Assembly: GCA_022829145.1 (NCBI GenBank)
Contig: CM040745.1
Coordinates: 18,558,906 to 18,622,905 of the forward strand
DNA length: 64,000 bases
Direction of reading: 5' to 3'
Origin: Albula goreensis
Lineage: Eukaryota; Chordata; Actinopteri; Albuliformes; Albulidae
The notes beneath the pieces are model-generated. The model was not told where the DNA came from, searched no databases, and saw only the letters and a program-made list of their open reading frames with translations. The position numbers were made by a program, and so were the translations under genes. Positions 23,485 through 38,872 of the stretch are shown piece by piece (position 1 is the stretch's first letter; each line of letters opens with the position of its first letter).

Positions 23485-24370
23485 TCCTGAAACAGGACAT
23501 GCTCACGGGATCCCAGGAGGAGCAGCTGCTGCTCTGACTTTCCAGTGCTGAGGCCAGGGGCAGCTCTTCCTGCAAGCAGTGTGTGCCGCTCTCACATGTA
23601 CACACCATGCAGATGCTCTGAGATCATTATGTCACTCTCAGTGGTGGACATAAGACTGTAATGGTACTACAGATACACCAGACGCTATCTGCTGCTTCCT
23701 TACAGCGCAAGCTTTTGACAAAATGACCTGTGAGTCACATCGTTTGACTCAAATGGTTTCATGTTTTTATAAGCCAGGTGTCATCAAAAATGGAAGCTGC
23801 TTACCTATAAATCTAAAAAACAAGTTTCACTTTGAGATGTGTAGTACTTGGCCAACCATAAACTTGCCAACTAGAAAAAAACATGTTTTTTTAGAAATAT
23901 GTTACTTTTTATGCCCACACTCTCTCATCTTGAGGATGGCTTATTACTAATAACACTGTAGTTTTGATATTGGACTATTTTTGCACAGATTGTGTGCTTT
24001 GATCTTCAGATAAACTAGTTACTGTTGTATAAACAATGAGTGAAATCTCTTGAGTTTGCTAAAGAAGAATAGCAAGTCTGCTAAAAATGAAATCTAAGTA
24101 TAACCATGATAAAGTGTTTTTAAACATCCTATATCGCTGACACAGTAATTCATCCTCTCTGATCCTGCTGTTTTTTTAAATAACAGTAAATAATACTACA
24201 GAATATTCATTACTGAAACAAGACAAAAGTTGAGGGTTTCATGGCATTTATACAATTCAACAATAACACCACAGATTTGTGCTGTGCTGCATCATTTCAA
24301 AGGCACCCATGGTACAGGAGGATATGCATTACATCAGGGTGTTACTTGCTAAGCTATACCATATGGAGTG
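23485..24370. other. Non-coding stretch, nothing recognised
   Basis: A GC-richer beginning (23485-23620) grades into AT-rich DNA. No exon or element recognised. Confidence 0.5.
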
Positions 24371-24372
24371 CA

Positions 24373-26350
<1,978 letters not shown>

Positions 26351-26351
26351 A

Positions 26352-26404
26352 TACTAGTACTACTACTCCTACCAATAATAATAAAAATAATAATAATAGT
26401 AATG
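26352..26404 (+). repeat. Imperfect (TAC)n / (AAT)n microsatellite
   Basis: Short tandem TAC units pass into AAT/AATAA units with interruptions. Confidence 0.85.
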
Positions 26405-26885
26405 ACAGATTTTGATAACAGATCACTGCACTGCACTGATAACAAGGCAGCGCAACAGGCTGCTAATTAAAACATGTGTGGGTTTTGCAGCCTGTGCTGG
26501 GAACAGAGGAAGAGCAGGAGCAGAGAAGCATCCCTGGTGATCACAAAGCTTTTCATCACGCTGCGATGGAAGGAGGGGAGGGAGTTAAAGGCTCACTTGT
26601 GCTGAGGCTAGTAAACAATCTCAATTAGATGCATCTGAAACCCTCTGAGAGTAATGGAGGGTACAGGGCTAGATCTACACCCATGAGGCACTCGTGCCAT
26701 TCACCATTTAGATGACATGAGTCACTGTTCCAGCCAAAATGGATCATTTGTCTTGCCACAGCACACAACTGAATTATTTTAATTTTCAGTTGGCTGCTTT
26801 TCCAAAAGCAGCCATAGTTTTGCCCACACAATAAGGCAGAAGAGCCATTCAATTTACACATGCTGTGTCAATACACAGTAGGCAA
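26405..26885. promoter_or_regulatory. Candidate conserved non-coding block
   Basis: Long non-repetitive block, less AT-rich than its flanks. It has gctgctaattaaaacatgtg (TAATTA core, about 26460), tcaattagatgcatctgaaa (about 26621) and the small palindrome ggctgcttttccaaaagcag cc (about 26791-26812). Minus-strand frames exist but lack known domains or splice borders. Regulatory function is inferred from texture only. Confidence 0.32.
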
Positions 26886-29800
26886 GCAATAAATAATTAC
26901 ACAATTTAATATGATTCCAAGGTTTGGGATAAAGTAAAAAAAAAAATAAGATTGGAGCCAGAACTGAAGCCAAGATCATTTTCACAACATGACTAAAGGT
27001 AGTAAATGTGGTTAACAAATTTAGCTAATGCAGTAACTATCATTTATGTGTACATAGTGATTAAACAGAAATGAGCAGTTCATTAAATATTCTGTGGAGG
27101 ATATAGGAAAATGTTTGAAGAGTTCACATGGCATGGTCAAGAATGCAAACTCTCCAGTTAAACTTATAAATCTGAATCTGATATCATGGTACATAATATT
27201 CTGCCAATAAATATAAATTTTATGTCAAGGCACACATGCCTTTAAGATATGATTGTGCTTTAATAATAATAATAAAAAAAAAATTCAGTTTTCAAGTTGA
27301 CAACAATGTTTCCAGCCCATACATTTGACAAGTTTCCCAGGGGTCCATTGAATGTTGTATTAAAGGAACATTTTACGAATGGCATTAGAATCATATTCAT
27401 TTTTATAATTCCAGTAAATATTTAAAGGCCTATTCCAGTCAACATGCTTCCAGATTATATCCAAAGAAATACTCATAAATCACAAGCAGTCAAGGTGTTC
27501 ATGAAACTAACTGAGAAAGTAATCTTCATTTGCGTAGAAGCATTAGGAACAAGATAGTTACACCACATCTGCAATCATATGTAAAAATGTAAGTTGCAGC
27601 TTGTGGGAAATGATATTACAAGAAAGTGATAAAATGGACTCTTAATATTTATCCTTTCACTGATTGTAAAGGATTCTTTACTGTTTGTAAAATTTCAAAC
27701 ATGGATCACTGTGATATGTCATATAGAGCTTACAATTGTTAGTATGAGTAAGTCTAACTGTGGATGTTCATTTCTGTTTACTAATTCATTAATTTTAGCA
27801 ATGTTAAACAACCCTGCAATTTCAGTACTTTCAGTCTGATCAAGCTTAAAATGTATTTGGCACTTTTCCATCATTCTATTTTCATGACTGCATAACCACC
27901 AGGAAAGTTTACCAGTCAGTCTATGTGTGAAATGCTTAGAATGTTTCTCTTTGACAGCAGACAGAAAAACTTTCAGGGAACTGTTTCCAGTTTATTTCGC
28001 CCTAAAAAACAACATGCATGTGAAAAAGGTGAGCCTTACACAATTTGATTGATAAACCTTGTCATTATTAAAAGAAGTGAAATCTTCACATTAAAAACAG
28101 GTCAGTTGTCTTACATGTTTGTAATGCATATTGGTGCATGTGCATATTTTAGAGTCATGTCAGTTTCTAGAAAAAAAGATCCCATCCACCAAAATCAATG
28201 TTTTATATCAAATATTTTCTGTTGTTTTGTAAGACATTTTTCATACAAAATGACTCTCTTGTATCAGTGTAAACACTCTTCTGACACCATTTCTCACCAG
28301 CCAGTCTCTAAAAAACATTTTTCCAGACTTAAAAGTGGTGAGTCAAAATATTTTTTCACCATGCACATTAAAAGGATATTGGGAATCATACTACTGTATT
28401 TCTGAATACATGATACAGAACAGAAACACCCAGTCAATCCTGACATGCTCCAGATTGGAACTGAAAAGGTTTGGATAAAACAAGCATAATTGTTATTTCT
28501 GAATAATTCATGCTAAAACCAGATACTAACATATTATTTTAAATGAAACAGAAAAATGTGTCAGTGGTGCTTTTGAACAAATGTAGTCACTGAATATTTC
28601 AGGGGGCAACAAAAAACTACAATGTTGACTTTCAAAAAGTGACCCTCTCGTAATGAAAATGACAGGGCTGAATTCATGGTACTTTTTTAAGGACTCTGCT
28701 TTGAGGACAAAAGTATCCTAATTATTCCCATGGGCAGAAAAGAGCCTAGTGGACTGTTACTGATTGACCTCTGTGTCTGACCCAAACCAAGCATGAACAT
28801 TCTGGGGACGGTCAAATAATATGAGAGCAGCTCCATGCTGTAGAGTCCCTTACAACCAAAGAAAACACAGGACTGACACAGCAAGACTGAAATGCACTTC
28901 TGTTCAACAGAAGAAACATGTTTTTTTTTCTGATCTCCAAAGAATTCTGCAATATAAGCCTGGAGGAATTGTGGTTTGAATACTGGCTATTGAAATGTGT
29001 AATTTTTGGAAGCTATTACATTTTTATTTTTTGATATTTAAACCAAATTTATTTTGAAGAGGAATTCTCCAGTGATGCCTCTGCATCAGGATTAGTATAA
29101 GCTGCAGGCAGGTGCTTCAACTTCATAAATATGTTCTGTTTGAATTTCAGTAGCTATTGCAAAACAAGCATGTCTGAAGTTGAGTTATACCAATTCCGTG
29201 CACTAGTTTGTCCTTGCAAGTGTGCTGTTGAACTTCCATGCAATAAAAAAACCCAAATAGACAAGCAAAACATAAGTGGAAGTGTGATTGAAAGATTTGC
29301 ATAACATAAAGCAATGGTGAACCAATTCTCTTGATAGCATTATCCTTTTGTCCTGTGACACTTAATTAGTTATGTTTTGCAGTGTTTGTTTGATAATTCA
29401 CATTGAAGCAACATGAACATTAATACCGTAAATCTCTTTTGGGATTTCCTGTTGTTGATATAATGTATTAATTATTGGGTAATTCATGGGATGTCAACAT
29501 ACATTATCATAATGTATACAATGGCTTAGCAAAATACTTGCTTCTAATTATGATGATGACACCAGAATTATTTATTTAAAAACATTATTTTTGTAAAGTT
29601 TTGATCCAAGATAATACATTTTTTAAACTCAATGACTGGTCTGATGAAAAAAATTCAGATGGAATGCTGTGGAACAATAGGCCAGGTCATTAGATCTCTA
29701 TCATAATTTTAGCATCACCCACTTACTGAACCACACTGCGATTTTCACTAACATCATCTGTGAGTCTGACTGAAAGGTTGGGAGGTGAAATTAGTGTGAG

Positions 29801-31215
29801 CCCACTGCCGATGCCGCCAGGCATTCTGAGGTGTCTCCCACTCCTTTCAACATTGCTTGGCCTCCCAGCAACAGCATCAACACAGTGGCATGCCATGACA
29901 ACATTTCTGGCCCTTCCACAAGAAGTTCACAATTTCTGCGCTGTCTTAAGGGGAAAATAGTCCCTCCCTTCATGTTTACACAATGTGACAAGCAAATCTA
30001 TAGACTACCAATGTGGAAGAAGCACTCAGTCACTGGGGTACAATTTTGCTGCCTTCCAGTTGAAAAACAGTCTTTTCTCCAACGTTGCATGTATATGACA
30101 TATCTGGGTCTCCACCTTGGAAAAAATGTCAAAATCACCAGCCTCTGGAAAATTGCCTTTCTGAGTTATAAAATGAACAAAAATCATCATAATGGCCGAA
30201 CTGTTCACTGTTATGATTTGACTATATTTTTATTTTCATATATTTACAATACTGTAATCCAAACTGTATTCTGGTTAGTTATGTTTAGATGCCTGCATTG
30301 CAAAAAAACATATTTTATTTTACACGCTTTGAAGAAAAGACAGGCAAGCAGTTTTGGGGTGTAACATCTTCACAAAGATTTCTTATAATTTTCTAGAAGT
30401 TATTTTTGTCCTGAATTACATTTTGATAATCTACTTTAGCTGTAAATGTTTCCTGTTCCAACCCTTGTTTGTTTCAAAGTGAACGGAATGCAGGGAAGAC
30501 AGCCAAGCAGTGCTTCATCCTGTTTTCCCCTCACACCAACCAGAGAACATGAAAAACCTTTCAAAATAATCTCTGCATAGCTTTAAAATTCTATATGCAG
30601 TTGGGTAAATTGTCTTTCACTCAGGTATGTATACTCTGTGTAATACAGAATTGAAACTAATCAATCTCTGTTTAAATAGCCCAGGGCAATTTCCAATGAG
30701 AATAAATCCTAAATCACAATAAAATAAGGTTATGCTTTCTTAATATAACCACACTCAGAATGATAACTTTGCTTGTTGAAATGTGCACATTCCAAACAGA
30801 AACATGTCAGACCAGGTCGAGAAGCAATAGATGATTTCAAAATGACCAGCAAGCAAAGCTGTGCAATACCAAAAACAATCAAAAAGTATTTTTTTAGCTA
30901 GGATTCTTCAAAGGAGCTTGGACAATTTGCATTGCTCAAACTAAAGACACCTGAATCAGAATTTCTCTGATATTTCTTTGAAGGAGGACAATTATTTCAA
31001 GATTTTTTTTTCCTTTTTTGTCAAGCTCTTTTATTTTTTCAGGTTCAACTTATCTGCCTTTCATGGTTAACCGTTACGAGCACAAAGCCTTCCACTCTAC
31101 ACTATTGGAGATGTGAGTGCAGCTTTTTGAACAAGAGCCTGTGTTTATGTATGCTCCCCTTTGTATCTGTATGCTTGTCACAAACACAGAGACCTCTGCC
31201 TGTCATCATCAGCTA
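26886..31215. other. Non-coding stretch, microsatellite fragments only
   Basis: Contains a short AAT/poly-A run at 27260-27283. A 118-codon plus frame (28049-28405) and a 177-codon plus frame (29831-30364) carry no recognisable domain and read like chance translation. Confidence 0.5.
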
Positions 31216-31218
31216 TAT

Positions 31219-31224
31219 TGTGTG

Positions 31225-31275
<51 letters not shown>

Positions 31276-31309
31276 GCGTGTGCGTGTGTGTGTGTGTGTG
31301 CGCATGTGT
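31219..31309 (+). repeat. (TG)n microsatellite with CG interruptions
   Basis: About 90 bp of TG with several CG substitutions (tgcgtgtgcgtgtgcg). The alternating purine-pyrimidine pattern including CG is the classic Z-DNA-prone type. Confidence 0.98.
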
Positions 31310-33340
31310 ATACATGATTGATTCAAGCTCACTGATCCTGTGGCTGGTATAATAAAGTGCCAATTGTATATAAATAGAAGGCAGGTTGGAATGCTTCTCT
31401 CAATCTTCCATAATCCATATAAACCTTAAATACACTGTCCTAAAACACACATGCCAACATATATGCATCATATAAAATTATAAGCAGAATAGAAACAATA
31501 AGCCAATTTCTCCAGAGTGGAGAGTGGAGGAAACCTCAAGAATCCCCAATCAACCCACCTGCTCTGAAACAGACGACTATAAATTCCCTGTTTGTTTTTT
31601 CCACAGCCAGTTTTGTTCCATTATTTTAATATTTGATTTATCCCTACATGTCACCTCCACTCCAGTAACTAATAAGGTAACTAGTAAATAATAATTTATG
31701 GCTGACTCCAAACCTGTGCTTGTGTGCATTTTCCATGTAACTAGCCATTGAAGGACTGAGGGACTTACGCAGAAAATGCACACTAAGAGGATTCAGCCCT
31801 TAGCTACCAAAACATTGAGCTAAGAAGGTCAACATTATGACCAAATAAAAAGCCATTTTTGATTTATTATTGCACATGTCATCTGCAGCTATGCTCTACA
31901 TTTGCCTAGAGGGGTGATATAACCCTTACATCTCTGTCTGAACATAACCTTGTTAATATGGAAGTTTCTGACCTAAAACATATAAATACATTGAAGTTTG
32001 TCAATATCTGTTTTTTTTTTTTAAAAATAATACTGTAATATCTGTTTCAATATTATATTTTTAAAATGTCAGGGATTTTAATTTTTATAGGGATTGAGCA
32101 TATTAGAAATAAATAAGAACTTGTGAAACAAAAAGCTACACATGCATTTTATTTTGTTTCCAGACAGAATAGTCATAGATTCAATGATGTTTAGACTCAA
32201 CAGCAATGAACAGATTGGGCAGTAAAACTGTGAAAACAAATCATCTTGGCTTTGCTTGTCATTTACTTGTGCAGTTTTATGGCCCTCCAGGAAGAGAATT
32301 AAATTACAATGACATGAACTGTAACAATACAACATAACCTAAAATATGATACATTTTACATGTGACACCTAACCCCTTTGACTTAACTGATCACCAAATG
32401 TTGACATTCCCATACAAGTCTCCAAAATTGAAATTTTCAGGAGTCACAGGATTATTATTGCTCAGTCAGCTGCAGGAATTTGATTGTACGCAAACCAGAT
32501 CAGACAGTGTAAACACAATCTTGCAACAGTGCTGTGAACTGGCATACTGCCAGCCTGCAGAGAATGTACAACATGGACAGACAAATTGGATTCCACTGGA
32601 GAAAATGGGTGAGTTGAGGCTTCCGCTATATGCAACATTATGTATGTATAATGTTTATTGCTTCTTCATTAAATTTTATGGAACATGCATCTCATGTTTC
32701 AGCTATTTTATTTATTTATATATCTATTGGAATACACATGTGCTCCCCAATTTCTGAACACCAGGCCATTTTAACTCTGTGTGTGCCCCACAGTAATGTG
32801 AAAACCACTTCTGATTTTGTGTTTTTATATGTAGAACAGAATAATTCTAATAATGAGTATTTAAAATCCTTTAGACCTTTAAACTGCATGTGTCCAGATA
32901 ACATTTTTAAAAATGCTCTGTCTTCATGGGACATTTGACATTAGAACAAAGGAATGGCCATTTTCACCATAAGGGAAATATTCATAGCTGTAAATTAAAT
33001 GCAGAAAATTCTCAAAAGGTGTAATTTACAGGCTCATAAAAACTGTTGGCATGTGAATCCAAATGTTTACATGATTGTCACACATGTGTAATATTGGTAA
33101 TGACTGTCCTTAAAACAAAAATGCTGCTGAAACAAGACAGGCTTTTGCTTATTTTCTCATTAACCAATGAGACCTTATGAACATACCTTCTTGACACTGT
33201 GTGGCCGAAAGAAGAGCTAAAGATGTCAACAGAAGTAAAATGTTTTATATTTTTGTAAATTCAGAGCTAGCCTAGTAAAAAGAAATGTTGGATGATGAAT
33301 TGTTGGCAAATTTAGTGGTAAATAAGAGATGGAAAATTCT
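31310..33340. other. Non-coding stretch, nothing recognised
   Basis: AT-rich DNA with chance frames up to 131 codons (32362-32757) and no recognised domain or element. Confidence 0.5.
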
Positions 33341-33344
33341 GTTT

Positions 33345-33482
33345 TATTTTACATAACATTACTGTCATTTAGCTGATGCTTTTATTATTTAAGTTGATTA
33401 GATGCCAATCTCCCTGGGAGCAATGTACAATTGCTCAAGGGCCCAACAGCAATGGTGTTCTTGCTGTGGCTGGACTGGGGAC
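33345..33482 (-). mobile_element. 3' part of an L2-tailed tRNA-derived SINE, minus strand
   Basis: On the minus strand the copy reads ccccagtccagccacagcaa gaacaccattgctgttgggc, then cttgagcaattgtacattgc and gcatcagctaaatgacagta atgttatgtaaaat. The last part matches the L2/UnaL2-type end of fish SINEs (stem-loop plus CTAAATG and a TGTAA-like tail). Its first segment matches 41410-41436 on the plus strand with few differences, so the two fragments belong to one family and together show head, body and tail. Confidence 0.78.
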
Positions 33483-34450
33483 ACCTTTTTAATTATAGGC
33501 TGCCCTTTTTTTTATTTTAAATTATTTAATATTAATGACAGTACAATTGTCAAATACTGGGACATTTTTTAATTATACTGAAAAACTGTCCTCTAAAAGG
33601 AAAGCAGTGTGGGTCATTTAGCTGTGACATTGCCTTGCTCATTTTTATATCCCACAGCAGGATCAATTGTACCTATCACCTCATGTGAACAAGAATGTGC
33701 TAATCCCTTGAGTGTATGCTGGTGGCATCAAAGTCAATACCCAAGTGAATAAACAAAACCTCTCCTATGTGCAGCCACTTAACTATTTTATGTCTATTTT
33801 AGCTTCCAGCATAATTAAAAAAACCTTTATACACTATGGCCAGATGCAAGGACATTTCTGTCCCTGTTTGTTTTCTATAGATAAAACAGTATGATTATTG
33901 AGAGGATGGAGTAAGAGGTATTACAAGGGCTTTTAGCATCAGGGTTGTGCAGTGCAGTGGTCTGTGTGGTAACCCTTCTGCTGAGGGAGCTACTATATGT
34001 AACAGCTGATTCAAGACATGTCATGTTTCCTCCTACAGCTGCATTACACATTGTGGGGGAAACTATTTTTCTCCCAGTAAAAGCATCAAAGATAAAACAA
34101 GAGCAAATTCTGATTTTCCCCACATCCTTTTTGTTTTCGATTTGCCCTGCCCCTTTACTCATTCATGTCTATGAATCTATGGATTTGTGCCTTTTTATCA
34201 TATGATGTGATGTCTCCTTTTGTTTTTTGGTACTGCAAACAGGGCTGGCTGAGAGGTATTGGGCTGTCTAAATCCCTGTCATGGTCTTGGTTTGGCTTCA
34301 GCCAAGTCTGTGAACTCATTTCCATTAATTACCAGCAATGGCTGGAATCTTGCCCTGGAGTGTTGTGTTAAAATTGCTTTCATACTTGTTGTGTCTCAGT
34401 ATGTGGAAGCTATGGGTTGCAGAGGATTCAGGATTGAATGTAAGAGGAAC
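33483..34450. other. Non-coding stretch, nothing recognised
   Basis: AT-rich DNA with short chance frames. Confidence 0.5.
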
Positions 34451-34454
34451 TAAG

Positions 34455-34599
34455 GCAGAAAACACACCCATGTTCACACACACAGGTGCTTATGTGCAGG
34501 CATACAAACACAAGCACACACAGATGTTTACACAGGCATTCAATGCAAAAAAAAACAGGTGTGGACATGGACAGAGACACATGGGTGCACATGGGTATA

Positions 34600-34637
<38 letters not shown>

Positions 34638-34700
34638 CACACACATGCACAAAAGAAAATGCAGAATGACACAGACATACACACACATATGGCTGCAACA
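34455..34700 (+). repeat. CA-rich low-complexity region with (CA)n core
   Basis: Degenerate ACAC/ACAT/CAGAC-rich DNA surrounds a pure (CA)n core at 34603-34634. The whole plus strand is depleted in T. A decayed and expanded microsatellite is likely. The 143-codon frame across it is a composition artefact. Confidence 0.9.
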
Positions 34701-37700
34701 CCAGACTCTTCCAGACATACATACCTGAGGGTTGGGCATCAGTTTCTCATATCTCTGACTCCATGCTAATCACTCTGACCAGAGAAGATGTGTGGCCCAA
34801 TCAAAGAGGCCCTTATTAACACAGCCCATGTGCTGGCTAATGGCTGGACTGTGTTTCACCACACCAGCGTACCCAGTAAATTACTCATTGGCAGTAGGTT
34901 AATGAATTGTATTAACACATAGTATTCTGAGCCCGCTGCTCTTCTTTTTTTCTGGGCTCACATAAGGCATGTTTATGTTTTTACAGATGTGCTCGAGGGG
35001 TAGGGACTTTCAGTTCTGCAGTAAAAATGTGATTTTATTTTCATGGAAATATTATGCTTTGCATATTGAACAAAAATGCCTCCAAAATGTGTCTGTTTAG
35101 TGAGAGAAGAAACACAGGAATATCCTGCTCATTCACATTCAAGAAAGGAGATGAAAAGACAGATATAAGGTGTAGTGGAAAACAAACCATTTTTACAGGA
35201 AGACAAAGCATTTTTACAGGGTTTTTGTGCAATTGACTGAAATTAATTGAGTGATTCCTTTTTACCAGCTGTCACTTGCAGCTCTGTTTATATGTCAGAT
35301 GGATTTCTAATGTGATGCTATTTTTGTGCTTTTGAAAGCGTACTACAGCGTTTCTCAGTCCCCACATTCTCCTGTATCAGACCTCTCAGCTTAATGGATC
35401 TGAGACAGACACTTTATTGCTGGGTTTTTACACAACTCAAGCTACCAATGTATATGTATATATGTGTGCCTTTGTGTGAGTGTGAATGTGCATTGTATGT
35501 GAATTTAGGATTTAGCAGAACAGAATTACAGGCAACTAACAAAAGACAGCAATTTTTAAAACATATGCCAACTCTATAAGAAGTGGAAAATAAGACTTGA
35601 ATTTTATTTGTCATGTCCAAATTGTGTCCTGATAGACTATCACCATTCACAATCATGTACGTGGGCATAACCAACATTATGAATTATATTTATTTTGGGG
35701 TAATTCTAATTAACTTTATGTGAAAGACACCCCTGGATAACCTTCAGTAACCTGGTTTAGAGTCCTGGTATTAGAGGACATGTACTCTGGGTAAGTCTAT
35801 TCCCAGTGACAGTGTCTAACACAAAATACATAAGAGGTATTTTCCTTTTTCAAGGCCATTCAACATTGATCACTCCTTTTTATGATCATAGAGTTGTCTT
35901 GTAGAGTGAAAATGCATGTTGAAACAAGGGGTGGTTGAAATGTTCCTGTAATGTACCTACATGCCCCTGGACCCTGAGAGTGGCACAGAGAAGTAAATGG
36001 ACTGATATCTTGTCTGTATTGCGGACCAAATCCTTCAGTGAGCATTCCCAGAAAGCAGGTTAGTGGAGCAGCACTCATACTAACTGAAAACCAGAGAAAG
36101 AGAGCGGTATCTATATGACCTCTAGCCTAGTGTTGCTGATATTCCATTAGGTGTGTCAGTCTTACATTTCCCCTGTTTTTAATTTCCACTGGGAGTTTCT
36201 TCCACTGCCTGGGGTAGCAAAAGGCTGGGTATGACCAAGAAAGAGTGCCTGGTGCCTGGATGGGAACGTCCCTGTAAGTGGAGACTGCTGAACCGTGGGG
36301 CAGGAAAAAGCTTTCAGTGATGTGTCTGAGGAGTAGACTGTGATGGAGTCCTTTCAGCACAAACACTCCACGTAGTGAGGATCCCTTTCAAATGCAATGG
36401 CATGGAGAGGCAATCAGTGACCAGACATAAAAGAGGTAAAATGTGAATAAAATCATTCATCTCTCATTGCTCTCTCAACAGCTGCAGGCTATAGGAATGA
36501 GTAATGATTCATATTTAATGCATAGGACGATTCTAGCAGGGGTACATAATATGCCTGGATGACTACTGATATCTTTCAAGCAGATGGTAAGAAAGTTTAG
36601 CCAATCCCAGTGCTGGTTTGTTCTGAAATGTCAAGTATACATGCATTTTTGTGCGCAGATAGATGTGGCCACCAGGAAAAATGTTATTGCAGGAAAACAT
36701 TTACCACTGCCAGACTTGAAGATTAAAATCTGATTGTGGTTGATATTTCGAAAAGGAGTCTCTTTCATTTTTTGGGGGAGCAGCTGAATTTGGAAATATT
36801 AATTTACACATTAGGAGAAAAGCAGGGACCGCATGCCGCTGGCATCCTCCCGTGACCATTATAAAAACATTACTAAACCAGTGTGTTCCGTTTCAGCTGA
36901 CACTGCTGGTTCCACTGCCTCCCCACAGGCTAGACACACATTAGTGTTTAGTGCTCTACATTTAAAGTTCCCACAGTCCCAGATACACGACCAATTAACA
37001 CCGCAACAAACTGCTTATTTGCCACCTGGTGTGTCCCATATCTGTAACATTTCATTTATATATTCATGTATACAATTTTAGATTTATATCAACCAGTTCA
37101 GATAGAATTAAAAATAATAATTTGAAGTTGACAATGGCAGTTTTATTGTTTGATATGTAAGGAACATTTCCTCTGAAAGGCAAAGGAGCTGAACGTCATA
37201 ACTGTTATGTTGAGAAACAGAAAAGGGACATGGTCCTGCTCAGACATCTTCACTCAGAATAAAAGAGGGAAACACGCCTGAGCAGTAAGGCAGTTTTGTG
37301 TCACACACACAAAGCATTAGCACAAGGCAGCTGGTCAATGTGCAATGGGAAAGAAAAAAATTACTGTGTCAAATTCTTTTGGACATAAAACAGTCCGGCT
37401 TTAATAAGAGAATGACTATCAGCTACACTGGCCCTTTAGGCAAGAGGAGAGGCAGTGGGAGGAGGGAAGCTAAAAATACTCAATCTTGGAAATGGGTGAG
37501 ATTGCAGGGCTGCAGTTCATTGATAGCTTCTCTGTGTCTGGTAGGTGTGGCAGACAGTCTTCTGTTCATGGCCAGACTCAGAAGACAGAAATCTTCTAGC
37601 CTTATTCCCTTTTCTTAGAAGTGCCATGCTTAAGATTGCTAGTGAAACTGAGGTTATTGAAATGTGAAAGAGAAAATGGTGTCATAATTGCATCATATTT

Positions 37701-38025
37701 CCCCCATAATTGTATTGCTGAACCAGACCTTCATATTTGATCAATGTAACAATATCATTAGTGACTTAAGAAAAACATATGGACAAGCTAGTTGTGGCAT
37801 TTATCATTTTACCTATAGTGGGTACCGAATTACAGAATTAAGTAGAGATCGCAAATTAAAATATATTTTTATATAATTTGAAAAATTTGTGTATTAAAAT
37901 GTGTATTATTATTAACAATAGTTATATGATGTTTGGCTAGCAAACTAGACAGCATACATTTCAGATAAACAACTCCACAACTAACAAACAGGAAATCGCC
38001 TGGTTACCTCACAACCACTCAATTA
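34701..38025. other. Non-coding stretch, possible small regulatory patches
   Basis: No repeat family or exon recognised. Non-repetitive patches near 35235-35350 (attaattgagtgattcctttt) and 36820-36860 could be regulatory, with weak support. Confidence 0.4.
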
Positions 38026-38029
38026 GAGT

Positions 38030-38190
38030 GCTGTAAACACAGTAAACATGATGTAATTGATAAAAAGTTCATAATCACCCACTGGGGATTAATTTGTCAC
38101 GTATTCTCATTCTCATGGAGCCAGCTTCGTGAGGTCAGAGGGCTCCTTGTCGCACACTTTATGTAAAAACAATTATGCAGAAAGAGGGCT
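38030..38190. promoter_or_regulatory. Candidate conserved non-coding element
   Basis: Compact non-repetitive block with ggattaatttgtcacgtatt (about 38086) and aacaattatgcagaaagagg (about 38168), both carrying homeodomain- or SOX-like cores. No coding potential seen. Tentative. Confidence 0.28.
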
Positions 38191-38725
38191 GCAGTTGATG
38201 TGATAGGTGTTATTTGATGTAATTGGTGGTTGGTTGTCCCTTATTTAATTCTAACAACAAGTATATGGTAACTTGCGACTTGCCAGTATGAGTGGTACAG
38301 AATTTCCACTCACAAATTTTATGCAAACTTCTAGAAAATTCCTGGGTGAAATAGTAATTTAGTAGTGGAACCATGCTATTTCCTCCCTGCTTCCCAAGCA
38401 CTCTGTGTGTTATCAAGGCACTAAGCCTCCTTTCAGTGCAGAGCAGAATAATTTGAGGCCATGTGCCTCAGTGTTAATGACCTGGGTTTTGTTCTGACAC
38501 CCTAAAACATGTCGAGCTTATGAGAGTAACAAGGATTTGCTTGGCTGCAAGGTTTTTTTTTGTTCTTTTATCTGTGTGTTGACATAGGAAGTCAGCAGAA
38601 AGTGTCACTGTAAAGGACACAAACCTGTTCCATAGTATTTGTTTAAGACACAGTTTTGAGAGATTGTCAGCAATAATCCTGTGTCAGCAATACCGTGCAT
38701 GTCACTGGCCCAGATTCTGCACAGC
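38191..38725. other. Non-coding stretch, nothing recognised
   Basis: No exon or repeat recognised. Confidence 0.5.
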
Positions 38726-38727
38726 CT

Positions 38728-38872
38728 CAGAGAGAGCGAGAGTGAGAGAGAGAAGCAGAGAGGGGGGAGTAAGATGGAGACAGAATTCTGAGGGAAATTG
38801 CAAGGAAGATGGAAGAAAAGAGGGATGAAGTGGAGAGGGAAAGACAGAACAGATGAGTGAATGAAAAAGAGG
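38728..38872 (+). repeat. Polypurine tract (GA-rich), about 145 bp
   Basis: The plus strand is overwhelmingly A/G with GAGA clusters (agagagagcgagagtgagag), decaying to the right. Low-complexity sequence with triplex potential. Confidence 0.8.

Noticed and set aside
29831..30364. 177-codon plus-strand frame as a gene
   Set aside because: The longest non-repeat frame, but its translation shows no domain and no exon structure. Length is plausible by chance in 64 kb.
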